Assembly (NCBI GenBank): GCA_903903635.1
Contig: CAIUZK010000040.1
Span: 1-64,000 of the forward strand
Length of the DNA: 64,000 nt
Direction: 5' to 3'
Source: an uncultured Bacteroidota bacterium
GTDB lineage: Bacteria > Bacteroidota > Bacteroidia > Chitinophagales > Chitinophagaceae
The number at the start of each line of letters is the position of its first letter. Position 1 is the stretch's first letter. The notes beneath the pieces are model-generated. The model ran no database searches. It worked only from the letters and a program-made list of their open reading frames with translations, and was not told where the DNA came from. The position numbers and the translations under genes were made by a program. Below, piece by piece: positions 34,008 through 43,518 of the stretch.

Positions 34008-37000
34008 ATGATAAATACAAATAAAAGATGGTTACTAACGGCATCCCCCTGGATGAAGCATGGCCTTGGGCTATCTCCGTTAGGAATCAAGGGGATTTTT
34101 CTTATTGCAATCATGGTACTTACCTGCCAGGCTGGGTTTGCTCAAAACAATCATTTCAATAATGTATCGAATGGATTGAGCAATCTGCCAACAGGGTTTA
34201 CAGGCGGAGCGCCCATGTTGCCGGCAATTACAGGAACAACTTTGTTCTGTTTACCTACAGCTCCGGTTACTTTGCTTAACGGTACACCCGGTGGTACATG
34301 GACAAGCAGTAATACAGCTGTTGCAACTATTAATTCTTCAACAGGATTACTTACTCCTTTACATGGTGGTGTTACTATAGTTACTTATACCGTAGGTGTA
34401 AGCAGCACTACAAAAACAATAACTGTGAATTATCCGATCACAGGCCCAACTGGGGTTTGTTTAGGTAATTCAATCAACCTGACAGATACCATGACAACCG
34501 GTATCTGGACCAGCAGTAACCCAAGCGTTGCTACTATTGATCCTACCGGCCTATTGACTGGTATATTGACAGGTACAACTACTGTTACTTACGGAAGAAC
34601 AGGTGGATGTACAGTTTCATCGGTAATTACAGTTGGTACAAATGCTGTGCCAAATATTAATGGTATGGGCCCATTGGCAGTATGTCAGCCAGGTACTCTT
34701 ACTGCTACTGATGCCACCTTAGGTGGTACGTGGACCAGCAGTACGCCAGCCGTAGCTACAATCGATATTGCCTCTGGTTTGATTACCAGTGTGGCAGCAG
34801 GCGCTACTACAATTACATATACAGTTGGCGGATGCTATAAGACTAAAGCAGCTATCGTTACCGCATTGACTTCAATTGCTGTTATTACACCTGCTACTCC
34901 TTCAGTATGCGTGGGTAGTACTACCGCACTTGCTGATCTTACTCCTTTAGGAACATGGTCCAGTTTAACTCCGGGTATTGCTACCGTAAATACTGGTGGT
35001 GTAGTAGCAGGTATTACAACTGGTACAGTTACCGTTAATTACGCTAAGAATGGTTGTGTAAGGTCAACAGTTGTTACGGTAAATGTAAATTCGGTATCGG
35101 CCATTACAGGCGGACCAAATGTATGTATTGGTACTCCGCTTACATTGTCTTCTGCTCCTGCATTGGGTACATGGACCAGCAGTAATGTAGGAGTTGCTGT
35201 TGTTGGTTCAGGCTCAGGTATTGTTACATCTGCAGCAGGTATTACAGGTGGAACCGCCATTATTACTTATACACAAGGTGGTTGTTTTAAAACTACAACA
35301 TTGAATTTTAATCCGGCAACATCTGTTGGCGCTATCAGTGGTGGTGCAACCGGAGTTTGCCAGGGAGCTACAACAACACTTACTGATCCAGTACCAGGTG
35401 GTACATGGACCAGTACAACTCCCGCAGTTGCAACCATAAATGCTTATGGTTTGGTTACAGGTATTTCTAATGGTACTTCTGACATTACCTATTCAAGGTT
35501 AGGTTGTGTTGCAATAAAGACAGTTACAATCAATATTATACCTAATGCTATAGGCGGTACATTGAATGTATGCGCAGGACTTACAACTACACTTACCGAT
35601 GCTACATTGTTAGGTACATGGTCTAGCAGCGATGTAACCAAGGGTACCATTGACGCAAGTACAGGTGTTGTTACCGGTATTGCACCAGGTAATACTACTA
35701 TTACCTATACACAGACCGGTTGTTCTGTTACAGCTGCATTTACAGTTAAGGGACCTGCTCCAATTAGTGGCGGCAGTATAGACTGTATTGCTCCTCTTAC
35801 TTATTTGTATCTTTCTGATGCAACATTTGGTGGTACATGGTCAACCAGTGACGCAACGGTAGCAACTATCAATGCATCTACAGGCGCTGTAACCGGTGTT
35901 GCAGGTGGTACAGTTACAATGACCTATACGCAGACAAGTACAGGATGTTATGCTACAAAGGCTGTTACTGTAAATTATGCTCCTGGTAATATAGCAGGTA
36001 ATACAGTAACCTGTGCTGGCGCAACTACAACACTTACCGATACAATGGCAGGTGGCACATGGACAAGTGGTACGCCAACAGTGGCAACCATAGGTTCTGC
36101 TACTGGTATTGTGATGGGTCTTGCTACAGGTGGTACAATTATCACTTATACTAAAAACGGTTGCAATCAATATGTGAATGTTCTTGTTTCTCCATCAGTA
36201 AATGCGATAGCAGGTCCCGGCTCAGTATGTGCAGGTTGGGCTACTATTCAACTTACAGATGCAACAACAGGTGGTATTTGGACAACAACAAGCCCATACA
36301 TTTATGTAAACCCTACAGGTCTGGTAACAGGTGGTAGTAATGTAACTGGTATGGTTACAACAGGTGTTGTAAATTATACAGTAGGTGGATGTACAGTTTC
36401 TACAACCATCACAGTTAATCCAAATCCGGTTGGTAGTACAGCAGGTATCCCAGAGGTATGCAAGGGTTCATCTACTACCCTCATTAATCCAACAACAGGT
36501 GGTGGAACATGGAGCAGTCAATATACTTCTATTGCCACAGTAGGTTCTGGTACCGGTCTTGTAACTGGTATATCACATGGTACATCTGCAATTACGTTCA
36601 CAATTGCAGGTGGTTGTTTTAAAGTATTCCTGATGAGCGTAAACGATACAGCTATGCCAATAACAGGTAGCTGGAATGTTTGTGCCAACGGAACTACACA
36701 GCTTGCTGGTGAAACCGGTATTCCTGGGGCATGGATCAGCAGTAATTCAACTATAGTTACTGTTGATACTACTGGTCTTGTTACAGGTGTATCAGCTGGT
36801 GTTGCTACGATTACCTTTGCAAGATATGGTGGTTGCGAAACATACCATAATATTACCTCAGTAGCTCCTCCAGCTGCAATAGGTGGAGCAGGTTCTGTTT
36901 GTATCGGTGGTACTACAATTACAGCTACTGAGTCTGTTAGCGCTGCTTTGGGAACATGGAATTCATCTGATCTTTCTGTCTTAACTATTACAGGTACTGG

Positions 37001-38756
37001 TTCTCCAGTAACATTGAATGGTCTTATGGCAGGAAGCGCAATTCTTACTTTCACTGCAGGTGCGGCAGGTAATAACTGCTTTGTTACAAAGACTGTTTCA
37101 GTTAATGCAACTACTCCGGCAGCAATTACAGGTAATACCAATGTTTGCGTAGGTGGAGTTACAACACTTGCTAATGCAACAAGCGGTGGATCATGGTCAA
37201 GTGCAACTACTGCTAAAGCATCTATAGGAGCAGCAACAGGTCTTGTAGTTGGAGTTGCAACAGGTACTACACTAATTGATTACACTTATATAGGTTGCTG
37301 GGTGCAAACAACAGTTAATGTTCTTGCTTATACAGCAGGTGGTGTTTCCGGATCTAGTTTAGTGTGTGTTGGTGATGCAACTACAATATCAAATACTGTA
37401 TCTGGTACATGGACATCTGGTAATACTGCAATAGCAACAGTAGGTACTGCAACTGGTACTACTACCCTGGTAACAGGCGTAGCAGCAGGCTCAGCAGCAA
37501 TTACATTTACTGATGCTTCAAATTGTACTAACTTTTTCACTACATCTGTAATAAGCACTACTCTTCCTGCAATAACAGGAACCACTTCAATGTGCGTGGG
37601 TCTTAATACTTCTCTTTCAAATAGTTTAAGCGGAGGAACATGGACAAGTGTAACACCTGCCAATGCTACAATTGATGCAAGTACAGGTTTTGTTGCCGGT
37701 TTAGCAGCAGGTACTTCTGTTATCTCTTATTCTGTACCTGGTTGTTTGAGTTTTCCTGTAACCACAACAGTAAACGTACTGCCAGTTCCTAATGCTATGA
37801 CAGGCTTCACTACAGGTAGTACGCTTAAGTTATGTGAATCAGCAGGCGGAAGTCTTGCTGAAGCAGTAACAACAGGTGGTACATGGACTATTGCTGACGT
37901 AGCCATTGGATCTATTTCCAGTGCAACAGGTACTCCAATCACTGTTACAGGTGTAAGTGCAGGTACTACTTATTTAACTTATACAATGCCAAACGGTTGC
38001 TTTGTATCCGGTACTATCTCAGTTGGTCATCCTCCACTGGCAATTACAGGATCTCCTGTATGTGTTGGTGATTTCGTAACCTTCAGTGATGCAACCCCAG
38101 GTGGTACATGGTCAAGTACTGCAACAAGTAAAGCAATTGTTGATCCTACCTTCGGAATTGTTTCTGGTAACGCAGCAGGGGCAACAATTATCCAATATAC
38201 TACTCCTGGTTGTGGACCTGTTTCATATCCAATTACAGTTAATGCAGCTCCTGGTGCAATTACCGGTGCGACTACTGTATGTAAGCTGTCAACAACCACA
38301 CTTGCTGATACAACTGCAGGCGGTACATGGGCAAGCAGTAATACAGCGGTGGCTACAATCGGTACCGATGGTGTAGTTACAGGTGTTGCTGGTGGTAGTG
38401 TTACTATCTCTTATACTGTGCCAAGCGGTTGCTTGCAGACTTATGCATTCGTTGTTGATCCATGTGGTCTCAGGAATGGTAATCAGCCAGCAGCCAATGT
38501 GCCTGCTGAACAGGCTTACACATTATTCCCTAACCCAAGTAATGGTAACTTCACTATCAATCAGGCAATACCTGAAGATGGTACAATGAATGTTGCTGTT
38601 ATGAATTATATAGGTGAGAAGGTGTTTGCTGGATCTGTTGACTTCATAGGCGGCAGGGTTTCATTAAATCTGTCTGTAACTCCTGGCATGTACCTCGTGG
38701 TACTTCAGGATAATAAAGGCAAGATGGAAACCTTTAAGGTTCTTATTGAGAAATAG
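34008..38756 (+). CDS. Giant T9SS-secreted protein with 19 Ig-like (BIG2-type) repeats
   Basis: The 1582-residue protein has an N-terminal signal (LIAIMVLTCQAGFAQ) after a short basic leader. From about 75 to 1490 it has 19 repeats of about 75 residues, each centred on GGTWTSSNTAVATI or a variant, followed by TGLVTGVAAGTATITYT-like and GC segments. Most repeats keep one Cys in a VCVG-like position and one in a GC position, which could form a disulphide per domain. The C-terminus (LFPNPSNGNFTI, then MNYIGEKVF, then PGMYLVVLQDNKG, ending VLIEK) is a T9SS type A sorting domain. It is probably a cell-surface or matrix fibre. It follows the tetrahaem genes and ends at a strong terminator. Confidence 0.92.
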   Translation: MINTNKRWLLTASPWMKHGLGLSPLGIKGIFLIAIMVLTCQAGFAQNNHFNNVSNGLSNLPTGFTGGAPMLPAITGTTLFCLPTAPVTLLNGTPGGTWTSSNTAVATINSSTGLLTPLHGGVTIVTYTVGVSSTTKTITVNYPITGPTGVCLGNSINLTDTMTTGIWTSSNPSVATIDPTGLLTGILTGTTTVTYGRTGGCTVSSVITVGTNAVPNINGMGPLAVCQPGTLTATDATLGGTWTSSTPAVATIDIASGLITSVAAGATTITYTVGGCYKTKAAIVTALTSIAVITPATPSVCVGSTTALADLTPLGTWSSLTPGIATVNTGGVVAGITTGTVTVNYAKNGCVRSTVVTVNVNSVSAITGGPNVCIGTPLTLSSAPALGTWTSSNVGVAVVGSGSGIVTSAAGITGGTAIITYTQGGCFKTTTLNFNPATSVGAISGGATGVCQGATTTLTDPVPGGTWTSTTPAVATINAYGLVTGISNGTSDITYSRLGCVAIKTVTINIIPNAIGGTLNVCAGLTTTLTDATLLGTWSSSDVTKGTIDASTGVVTGIAPGNTTITYTQTGCSVTAAFTVKGPAPISGGSIDCIAPLTYLYLSDATFGGTWSTSDATVATINASTGAVTGVAGGTVTMTYTQTSTGCYATKAVTVNYAPGNIAGNTVTCAGATTTLTDTMAGGTWTSGTPTVATIGSATGIVMGLATGGTIITYTKNGCNQYVNVLVSPSVNAIAGPGSVCAGWATIQLTDATTGGIWTTTSPYIYVNPTGLVTGGSNVTGMVTTGVVNYTVGGCTVSTTITVNPNPVGSTAGIPEVCKGSSTTLINPTTGGGTWSSQYTSIATVGSGTGLVTGISHGTSAITFTIAGGCFKVFLMSVNDTAMPITGSWNVCANGTTQLAGETGIPGAWISSNSTIVTVDTTGLVTGVSAGVATITFARYGGCETYHNITSVAPPAAIGGAGSVCIGGTTITATESVSAALGTWNSSDLSVLTITGTGSPVTLNGLMAGSAILTFTAGAAGNNCFVTKTVSVNATTPAAITGNTNVCVGGVTTLANATSGGSWSSATTAKASIGAATGLVVGVATGTTLIDYTYIGCWVQTTVNVLAYTAGGVSGSSLVCVGDATTISNTVSGTWTSGNTAIATVGTATGTTTLVTGVAAGSAAITFTDASNCTNFFTTSVISTTLPAITGTTSMCVGLNTSLSNSLSGGTWTSVTPANATIDASTGFVAGLAAGTSVISYSVPGCLSFPVTTTVNVLPVPNAMTGFTTGSTLKLCESAGGSLAEAVTTGGTWTIADVAIGSISSATGTPITVTGVSAGTTYLTYTMPNGCFVSGTISVGHPPLAITGSPVCVGDFVTFSDATPGGTWSSTATSKAIVDPTFGIVSGNAAGATIIQYTTPGCGPVSYPITVNAAPGAITGATTVCKLSTTTLADTTAGGTWASSNTAVATIGTDGVVTGVAGGSVTISYTVPSGCLQTYAFVVDPCGLRNGNQPAANVPAEQAYTLFPNPSNGNFTINQAIPEDGTMNVAVMNYIGEKVFAGSVDFIGGRVSLNLSVTPGMYLVVLQDNKGKMETFKVLIEK

Positions 38757-38777
38757 CAGATTTGTTTAAGTTTCCTT

Positions 38778-38807
38778 AAAAGGCCCCGGTATTTACCGGG
38801 GCCTTTT
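38778..38807 (+). terminator. Strong terminator after the Ig-repeat gene
   Basis: Near-perfect palindrome of 14-bp arms (AAAAGGCCCCGGTA at 38778-38791 and its complement at 38794-38807). The A and T tracts make it bidirectional. Confidence 0.92.
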
Positions 38808-39389
38808 AGTTTGGCATACGGTTTGATTAATATAGTATAACAGTTTAAGTTTTGGAATTGCAGATTACCTTACTATTTTGTGGCTCTTAAACTAAAAATG
38901 CTAAAACATAGTTACTACCTGAAGTTCATACAGATAAGGAGATTATGTTAATTGCAAGTACGATTCTGTTACCAAAGTTCTTTGACATCGCTGGGAGGTA
39001 AATGAGTATTTATTTAATGAAAATTGGTTTTTGCAAAACAAAAGCCAGACAATTTTCGAAATCTGCTTTTCAATGTTTTGCAGAAAAATAATTAAAGATG
39101 TTTTCGCCCTGTTTTGATCACAGGATTATATTGCGAAAACGCATGTCAGACACACTTTAAAATATGACTATAATCATGAAAACAAATGCGCTTTGTCATA
39201 AAATGAAGCGCATGCTACTCTTAATTTTACACATTGATAATGAAGGATGTCAGGCTCCTGATTAGTATAAAAAAGGATTACTGATTTTTTGTTCAAAATC
39301 TTGCTGATAATTCCGATAATATTTAACCAGGAAAGCACAACTAATACATAGTAATTCTGATTCTTATTTTTAAACCAAAACAACAAAAA
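38808..39389. promoter_or_regulatory. Long control region before the module A monohaem cytochrome
   Basis: About 580 bp without a gene. It holds an FNR-like palindrome TGACTATAATCA (39165-39176) but no TAnnTTTG element at the 24-bp spacing. Just downstream is an inverted repeat ATGCGCTT / AAGCGCAT (39186-39193 and 39206-39213, loop 12), whose position over the expected promoter could hide or replace a start site. The true promoter of the cytochrome at 39390 cannot be fixed by eye. Confidence 0.5.
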
Positions 39390-39788
39390 ATGAAAAAAAC
39401 AATTTTAATGAGCGCTGTAGTAGGCTTCTCAATTGTATGCTTCGCATTCATGCCAGGAGATAAAAAACCATGGAATGCACCAGCAGCAGCAGCATCTAAG
39501 GCAAATCCACAAAAAGGCCCGGAATCAATTGCAAATGGTAAAACATTATTTGCAAAACATTGCGCATCGTGCCATGGTAAAACTGGTCTTGGAGATGGTA
39601 CAAAGGCTTCAGAGTTGAAAACTGAGCCAGGCGATTTTTCAAAGGCAGCATTCCAGACACAGTCTGATGGTTCTTTGTTCTTTAAGATCTCTGAAGGACG
39701 TGATGATATGCCAAGCTTCAAGAAGAAAATGCCGGAAGCAAACGACATATGGGATGTAGTGAATTTTGTAAGGACTTTGAAGAAATAA
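39390..39788 (+). CDS. Monohaem cytochrome c, class I
   Basis: A 132-residue exported protein (signal or anchor MSAVVGFSIVCFAFMPG). One CASCH site at about residue 55, GLGDGTKASEL, then RDDMPSFKKKMPE (candidate axial Met) and a terminal WDVVNFVRTLKK helix. Paralogues at 49676 and 52885 share GxGDGxKxSEL and the WQVINYIRTL end. It is likely the electron acceptor of the neighbouring Fe-S/NrfD module, like the small cytochrome of alternative complex III (inference). A terminator separates it from the next gene. Confidence 0.88.
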   Translation: MKKTILMSAVVGFSIVCFAFMPGDKKPWNAPAAAASKANPQKGPESIANGKTLFAKHCASCHGKTGLGDGTKASELKTEPGDFSKAAFQTQSDGSLFFKISEGRDDMPSFKKKMPEANDIWDVVNFVRTLKK

Positions 39789-39826
39789 TTATTACAGATT
39801 CTCTTTTAATGTTCTTATGAACATTT

Positions 39827-39870
39827 CCGGGCTGCTAGTGGTTGTGTTTTATAGCAGCCCGGATTTTTTT
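39827..39870 (+). terminator. Rho-independent terminator after the monohaem cytochrome
   Basis: CCGGGCTGCTA (39827-39837) pairs with TAGCAGCCCGG (39852-39862), followed by a run of seven T. Confidence 0.92.
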
Positions 39871-39987
39871 AAAATACTGAAGTCAGGTTACCGGTTAAAA
39901 TTAAGAATAGAGATTACAAGCAGGCATAGTGTATAAGTGGTAATTGCCTGGATTGATAAAGGCCGCAAAAATTAAAACCTCTTTTAT

Positions 39988-40224
39988 ATGCAAATCATTG
40001 AAAAAAAAGTTACCCGCAGAAAAGCCGTTGGTTGGTTAGGTGTACTATCACTGGTCGCCATGGCAGGAGCAGCATTAAATCCGTGGAAGAATAAGAAAAA
40101 TCCGCGCACAGTAAAAATGCTTACCCAGGATGGTAAGCTGGTTGAAATTGATGCCTCGTTATTGGCATCAAACGCACAAAAAATATCAGATAAGGAACTT
40201 CAGAATTGGGTTAGCAGTAAATAA
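39988..40224 (+). CDS. Small Tat-signal protein related to the N-terminus of the Fe-S subunits
   Basis: A 78-residue protein. The start TRRKAVGWLGVLSLVAMAGA resembles a twin-arginine signal. The only other conserved piece, VKMLTQDGKLVEIDASLL, matches VKLLSVDGEVIEVDKAFL and VKLLSPNGKVYEADTSAL, which directly follow the signals of the Fe-S proteins at 40250 and 46222. It has no cysteine. It may be a shrunken Fe-S paralogue or a separate small subunit of the complex. It lies 25 bp before the Fe-S gene. Confidence 0.7.
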   Translation: MQIIEKKVTRRKAVGWLGVLSLVAMAGAALNPWKNKKNPRTVKMLTQDGKLVEIDASLLASNAQKISDKELQNWVSSK

Positions 40225-40249
40225 CCGATTTTCTAATTAATATATACTC

Positions 40250-41179
40250 ATGGACACAAATAACACTTCGCGTAAAGAATTTCTTGCATCGTTAGTTACT
40301 ACAGGTCTGGTCCTCGCAGGATGTTCTTCAAAGAAGACCCCGTTTGAAACGGGGGCTGATGAGTCTGTAAAACCTACAGGCGAAAAAGTTAAGCTACTCT
40401 CAGTTGATGGTGAGGTAATAGAAGTTGATAAAGCCTTCCTCAAGCCAGTTCCGAATCTTCCGGCTATATCGAATAGTGAGGAAAGAAAAGGTATTCCAGG
40501 CAAAAAATTTGTAATGGTCATTGACCTTTCAAGATGTAAAAATCTTCGCAAATGCCAGGCGGCCTGCAATCATATGCACCACGTTCATTCCAATCTTAAC
40601 TGGCTTAAGATATACCCGATGGACGTAGGAGAAAAGACCGCCCCTTACTGGCAACCAACTACCTGTATGCATTGTGATGAACCACCGTGTGTAAAGGTTT
40701 GTCCGGTGGATGCTACATTCAAAAGGCAGGATGGTATTGTACTTATAGACAGCGACCGCTGTATAGGTTGTCGTTTCTGTATGGCTGCCTGTCCTTACTC
40801 AATAAGGGTGTTTAACTGGGAAAAACCAGATACTATTCCGGAAGAACTTTGTGGACAACCATATTCCTGTGAAACCAGTGTGCCGCAAAAGAAAGGAACA
40901 GTAGGTAAATGTGATTTCTGCCCTGATATGGCCAGGAAAAACGAATTGCCGCATTGCGTTTCAGCATGTCCGAATGGAACCTTCTTCTACGGAGATTACA
41001 ATGAAGATAGTGTAACCAATGGAGCTGAGACCTTCCGTTTAAGCGATTTGCTTAAGGATAAAGCAGGTTACCAGCTGATGCCTGAGTTGGGTACTAAACC
41101 TAGTGTTTATTATCTGCCACCTGCAGCCCGTAACTTCCCATTTGAGAAAGGGCTTGAAAATGATAAAGAAAAAATTTAA
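40250..41179 (+). CDS. Tat-exported Fe-S subunit, four-cluster DmsB/PsrB-type (module A)
   Basis: The protein has 309 residues. TSRKEFLASLVTTGLVLAGC looks like a Tat signal (SRKEFL) joined to a lipobox. Four ferredoxin cysteine groups follow: CKNLRKCQAAC (96-106), CMHCDEPPCVKVCP, CIGCRFCMAACP and CDFCP...PHCVSACP. In the first group the second cysteine of the usual CxxCxxC is Leu99, whereas module B keeps it, so this cluster may be [3Fe-4S]. A periplasmic electron-transfer subunit is expected, partnered with the NrfD protein 20 bp downstream. No molybdopterin subunit is present. Confidence 0.9.
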   Translation: MDTNNTSRKEFLASLVTTGLVLAGCSSKKTPFETGADESVKPTGEKVKLLSVDGEVIEVDKAFLKPVPNLPAISNSEERKGIPGKKFVMVIDLSRCKNLRKCQAACNHMHHVHSNLNWLKIYPMDVGEKTAPYWQPTTCMHCDEPPCVKVCPVDATFKRQDGIVLIDSDRCIGCRFCMAACPYSIRVFNWEKPDTIPEELCGQPYSCETSVPQKKGTVGKCDFCPDMARKNELPHCVSACPNGTFFYGDYNEDSVTNGAETFRLSDLLKDKAGYQLMPELGTKPSVYYLPPAARNFPFEKGLENDKEKI

Positions 41180-41198
41180 TCACTTAAAATAATTCAAA

Positions 41199-42575
41199 GT
41201 GGAAAATTCAACCTCAAAAGTTATTGATAAAAATGCCATTATTGCTCCTTTGCATGGTAATGGTACCAAAAAGAAAGGTGCTTTGACCGACGAAGAAATA
41301 ATTTCCGACCTGTTGCCAAGAAAATTCGGGCCCTTGGGAATGATTTGGGTTGGTATATTGTTATGTTTTTGCGCGGTAGGGGTATTTGCCTATATCCTTC
41401 AGCTAAAGAATGGATTGATCGTAACAGGTATGCGTGATTATGCATCCTGGGGAATCTACATTTCTAATTTCGTATTCTTTGTGGCGATCAGCCTTGTGGG
41501 TTCACTGATTACTGCGGTGTTAAGGTTAACGGGCGTGCATTGGGCTACGCCGCTTACCAGGATAGCGGAGATAATAGCGGTATCGGCCATCACATTTGCT
41601 GCAATAATTATTATTGTTGATATGGGGCGCCCTGAGCGGTTCTATAATCTTTTCTTATTTGGCAGGTTGCAGTCGCCGATCATATGGGACGTAACGGTGA
41701 TCACAACTTATTTCTTTATCAGCTTGTTGTTACTGTATATACCATTGTTGCCGGATATGAAGATATTGCTGGCCACCAAAGAAAAGACAGCATTTTTCAA
41801 ATTGTATAAATTCCTGGGGTCCTTCTGGAAAGGTACACATCTTCAGTTCCGCATTAGTAAAAAAGCAATCAATATCCTTTGTATTGCGATTGTTCCGGTG
41901 GCCTTTAGTATCCACACTGTAACATCGTGGTTGTTTGCAACAACCTACCGTCCGGGATGGGATAGTACCAATTTCGGACCTTACTTTATATCAGGCGCAT
42001 TTCTGGTTGGGTCGGGCGCAGTTACTGTGGCCATGTACATCTTCCGTAAATACTACAATCTGAAGAATTATATTACTTATGATCATTTTGACAAGATGGG
42101 TAAGATCGTGGTTATGCTTGGTCTGTTATACCTGTACTTCAATGTAAATGAATATCTGATTCCTGCGTTTAAAATGAAGAAACCTGAAGAGGGATTTCTG
42201 GACAGTTTGTTTGTAGGTGATTTTGCACCCTTGTTCTGGTCTGCAATATTAGGAGGTATGATCATACCGATAATAGTACTGTTGTTCAAAAAAGGCCGTC
42301 ATCCGTTCCCAATGTTTATTTGCGGCATCATGATCGTAGTAGGCGCATGGTTCAAGAGGTATCTGATTGTTACGCCTACTTTGCTTCATCCGTTCCTGCC
42401 TATGCACAATGTGCCGGAAAGTTATAAGCACTATTTCCCAAGCTGGCAAGAGTGGGCAATAGCCTGTGGCTCATTGGCCGGAGCACTTTTGATAGTAACC
42501 ATATTCGCCAGGATTTTTCCAATTATTCCAATTCAAGAAACTTTAATTGAACAACATGAAAAGGCAAATCATTAA
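41199..42575 (+). CDS. NrfD/PsrC-family membrane subunit (module A)
   Basis: The protein has 458 residues starting at GTG 41199. A soluble N-terminal stretch of about 45 residues is followed by eight to ten hydrophobic segments, e.g. MIWVGILLCFCAVGVFAYIL, FVFFVAISLVGSLITAVLRL and AFLVGSGAVTVAMYIF. Family blocks YASWGIYISNFVFFV, DMGRPERFYNLF, GRLQSPIIWDV and PGWDSTNFGPYF are conserved. NrfD proteins exchange electrons with membrane quinol; partner Fe-S proteins carry them on. The length is close to ActC/ActF of alternative complex III. The 3' end overlaps the next gene by 20 bp. Confidence 0.92.
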   Translation: MENSTSKVIDKNAIIAPLHGNGTKKKGALTDEEIISDLLPRKFGPLGMIWVGILLCFCAVGVFAYILQLKNGLIVTGMRDYASWGIYISNFVFFVAISLVGSLITAVLRLTGVHWATPLTRIAEIIAVSAITFAAIIIIVDMGRPERFYNLFLFGRLQSPIIWDVTVITTYFFISLLLLYIPLLPDMKILLATKEKTAFFKLYKFLGSFWKGTHLQFRISKKAINILCIAIVPVAFSIHTVTSWLFATTYRPGWDSTNFGPYFISGAFLVGSGAVTVAMYIFRKYYNLKNYITYDHFDKMGKIVVMLGLLYLYFNVNEYLIPAFKMKKPEEGFLDSLFVGDFAPLFWSAILGGMIIPIIVLLFKKGRHPFPMFICGIMIVVGAWFKRYLIVTPTLLHPFLPMHNVPESYKHYFPSWQEWAIACGSLAGALLIVTIFARIFPIIPIQETLIEQHEKANH

Positions 42576-43461
42576 TATCTGTATAGGCGCGATCTTCATT
42601 CTGTCCTCAGGTCTTTCGGCCGTGCCGTCAATGGCACAGGATAAGGAGAAGAGCCCTTTAAAAGTAAGTATATCTTATTACACAAGCGATAATAAGCTGC
42701 CGTATCTTATAGTTAACGCCAAGGCAAAGAAGGATGGAAAATTTCAACCTGTAGCCGGCGCTGAGATCAAGCTTTATCTGGATAAAGATTCAACCGGTAA
42801 GGGTATAGGATTGATAGGTAAAGTTGTTACCAGCGAAAAGGGAAGGGCAGGAACAGACATACCTCCATCATTGGAGAAGATATGGAAATCAAACTCAAGC
42901 CACACCTTTGTTGCGGTAACCGATAAGACAAAGGATTATGATGAAACCAGCACTGATATTACTGTAGCCAAATCAAGGATAATAATTGATACGGCCGATG
43001 ATAAGAATGTTGTTGCTACCGTATCGGAATTTAAAGGCAATGACTGGGTGCCGGTAAAAGGGGTGGAAGTAAAATTGGGTATCAAGAGGTTGTGTGGTGA
43101 TCTGCAGATAGGTGAAGAACAGAGCTATACAACTGATTCATTAGGTAAAGTGAAAGGGGAGTTTAAGAAAACAGGCATTCCCGGTAATAAAAATGGGGAT
43201 ATTGTTCTTGTAGCCAAGGTGGAAGATAATGACACTTATGGTAGTATCAGGATCGAAAAGACTGCGCCATGGGGTAAGCGTTTCTTAGCCGATAACGACT
43301 TTTTTACACGGGCGCTGTGGGGTTCTCAGTTTCATTCTCCATTCTGGCTGGTATTTATGGCTTACTCTATTGTAATAGGCGTTTGGGGCACCATCATTTA
43401 TCTGATTTTCCTGATTCTGAAAATTAAGAAATTGGGTAAGCAGGAAGAAATGCTGAAATAG
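42556..43461 (+). CDS. Ig-like periplasmic protein with C-terminal membrane anchor (module A)
   Basis: A 301-residue protein from ATG 42556 with a signal peptide ending at SMAQD. It has two predicted Ig-like domains: KVSISYYTSDNKLPYLIVNAKAKKDGKF-type (about 25-130, seen as KAKKDGKFQPVAGAEIKLYL) and a second (about 140-240, with VPVKGVEVKLGIKRL and DTYGSIRIE). A single C-terminal helix (FWLVFMAYSIVIGVWGTIIY) with a basic tail leaves the bulk in the periplasm. The paralogue at 48710 has the same plan and context. I do not recognise a named family. It is translationally coupled to NrfD and likely a structural subunit of that complex. Confidence 0.75.
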   Translation: MKRQIINICIGAIFILSSGLSAVPSMAQDKEKSPLKVSISYYTSDNKLPYLIVNAKAKKDGKFQPVAGAEIKLYLDKDSTGKGIGLIGKVVTSEKGRAGTDIPPSLEKIWKSNSSHTFVAVTDKTKDYDETSTDITVAKSRIIIDTADDKNVVATVSEFKGNDWVPVKGVEVKLGIKRLCGDLQIGEEQSYTTDSLGKVKGEFKKTGIPGNKNGDIVLVAKVEDNDTYGSIRIEKTAPWGKRFLADNDFFTRALWGSQFHSPFWLVFMAYSIVIGVWGTIIYLIFLILKIKKLGKQEEMLK

Positions 43462-43486
43462 AATTTTGTTGATTTTGGTTATATTG

Positions 43487-43518
43487 CCTCGCTTGTCATT
43501 CGACAGGCGAGGTTTTTT
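43487..43518 (+). terminator. Rho-independent terminator of module A
   Basis: CCTCGCTTGTC (43487-43497) pairs with GACAGGCGAGG (43502-43512) with one G-T pair, followed by TTTTTT. Confidence 0.9.

Noticed and set aside
34008-38756. Regular DNA repeats taken for a CRISPR or VNTR array
   Set aside because: The 225-bp periodicity is protein-coding, the copies diverge at the DNA level and translate into Ig-like domains.
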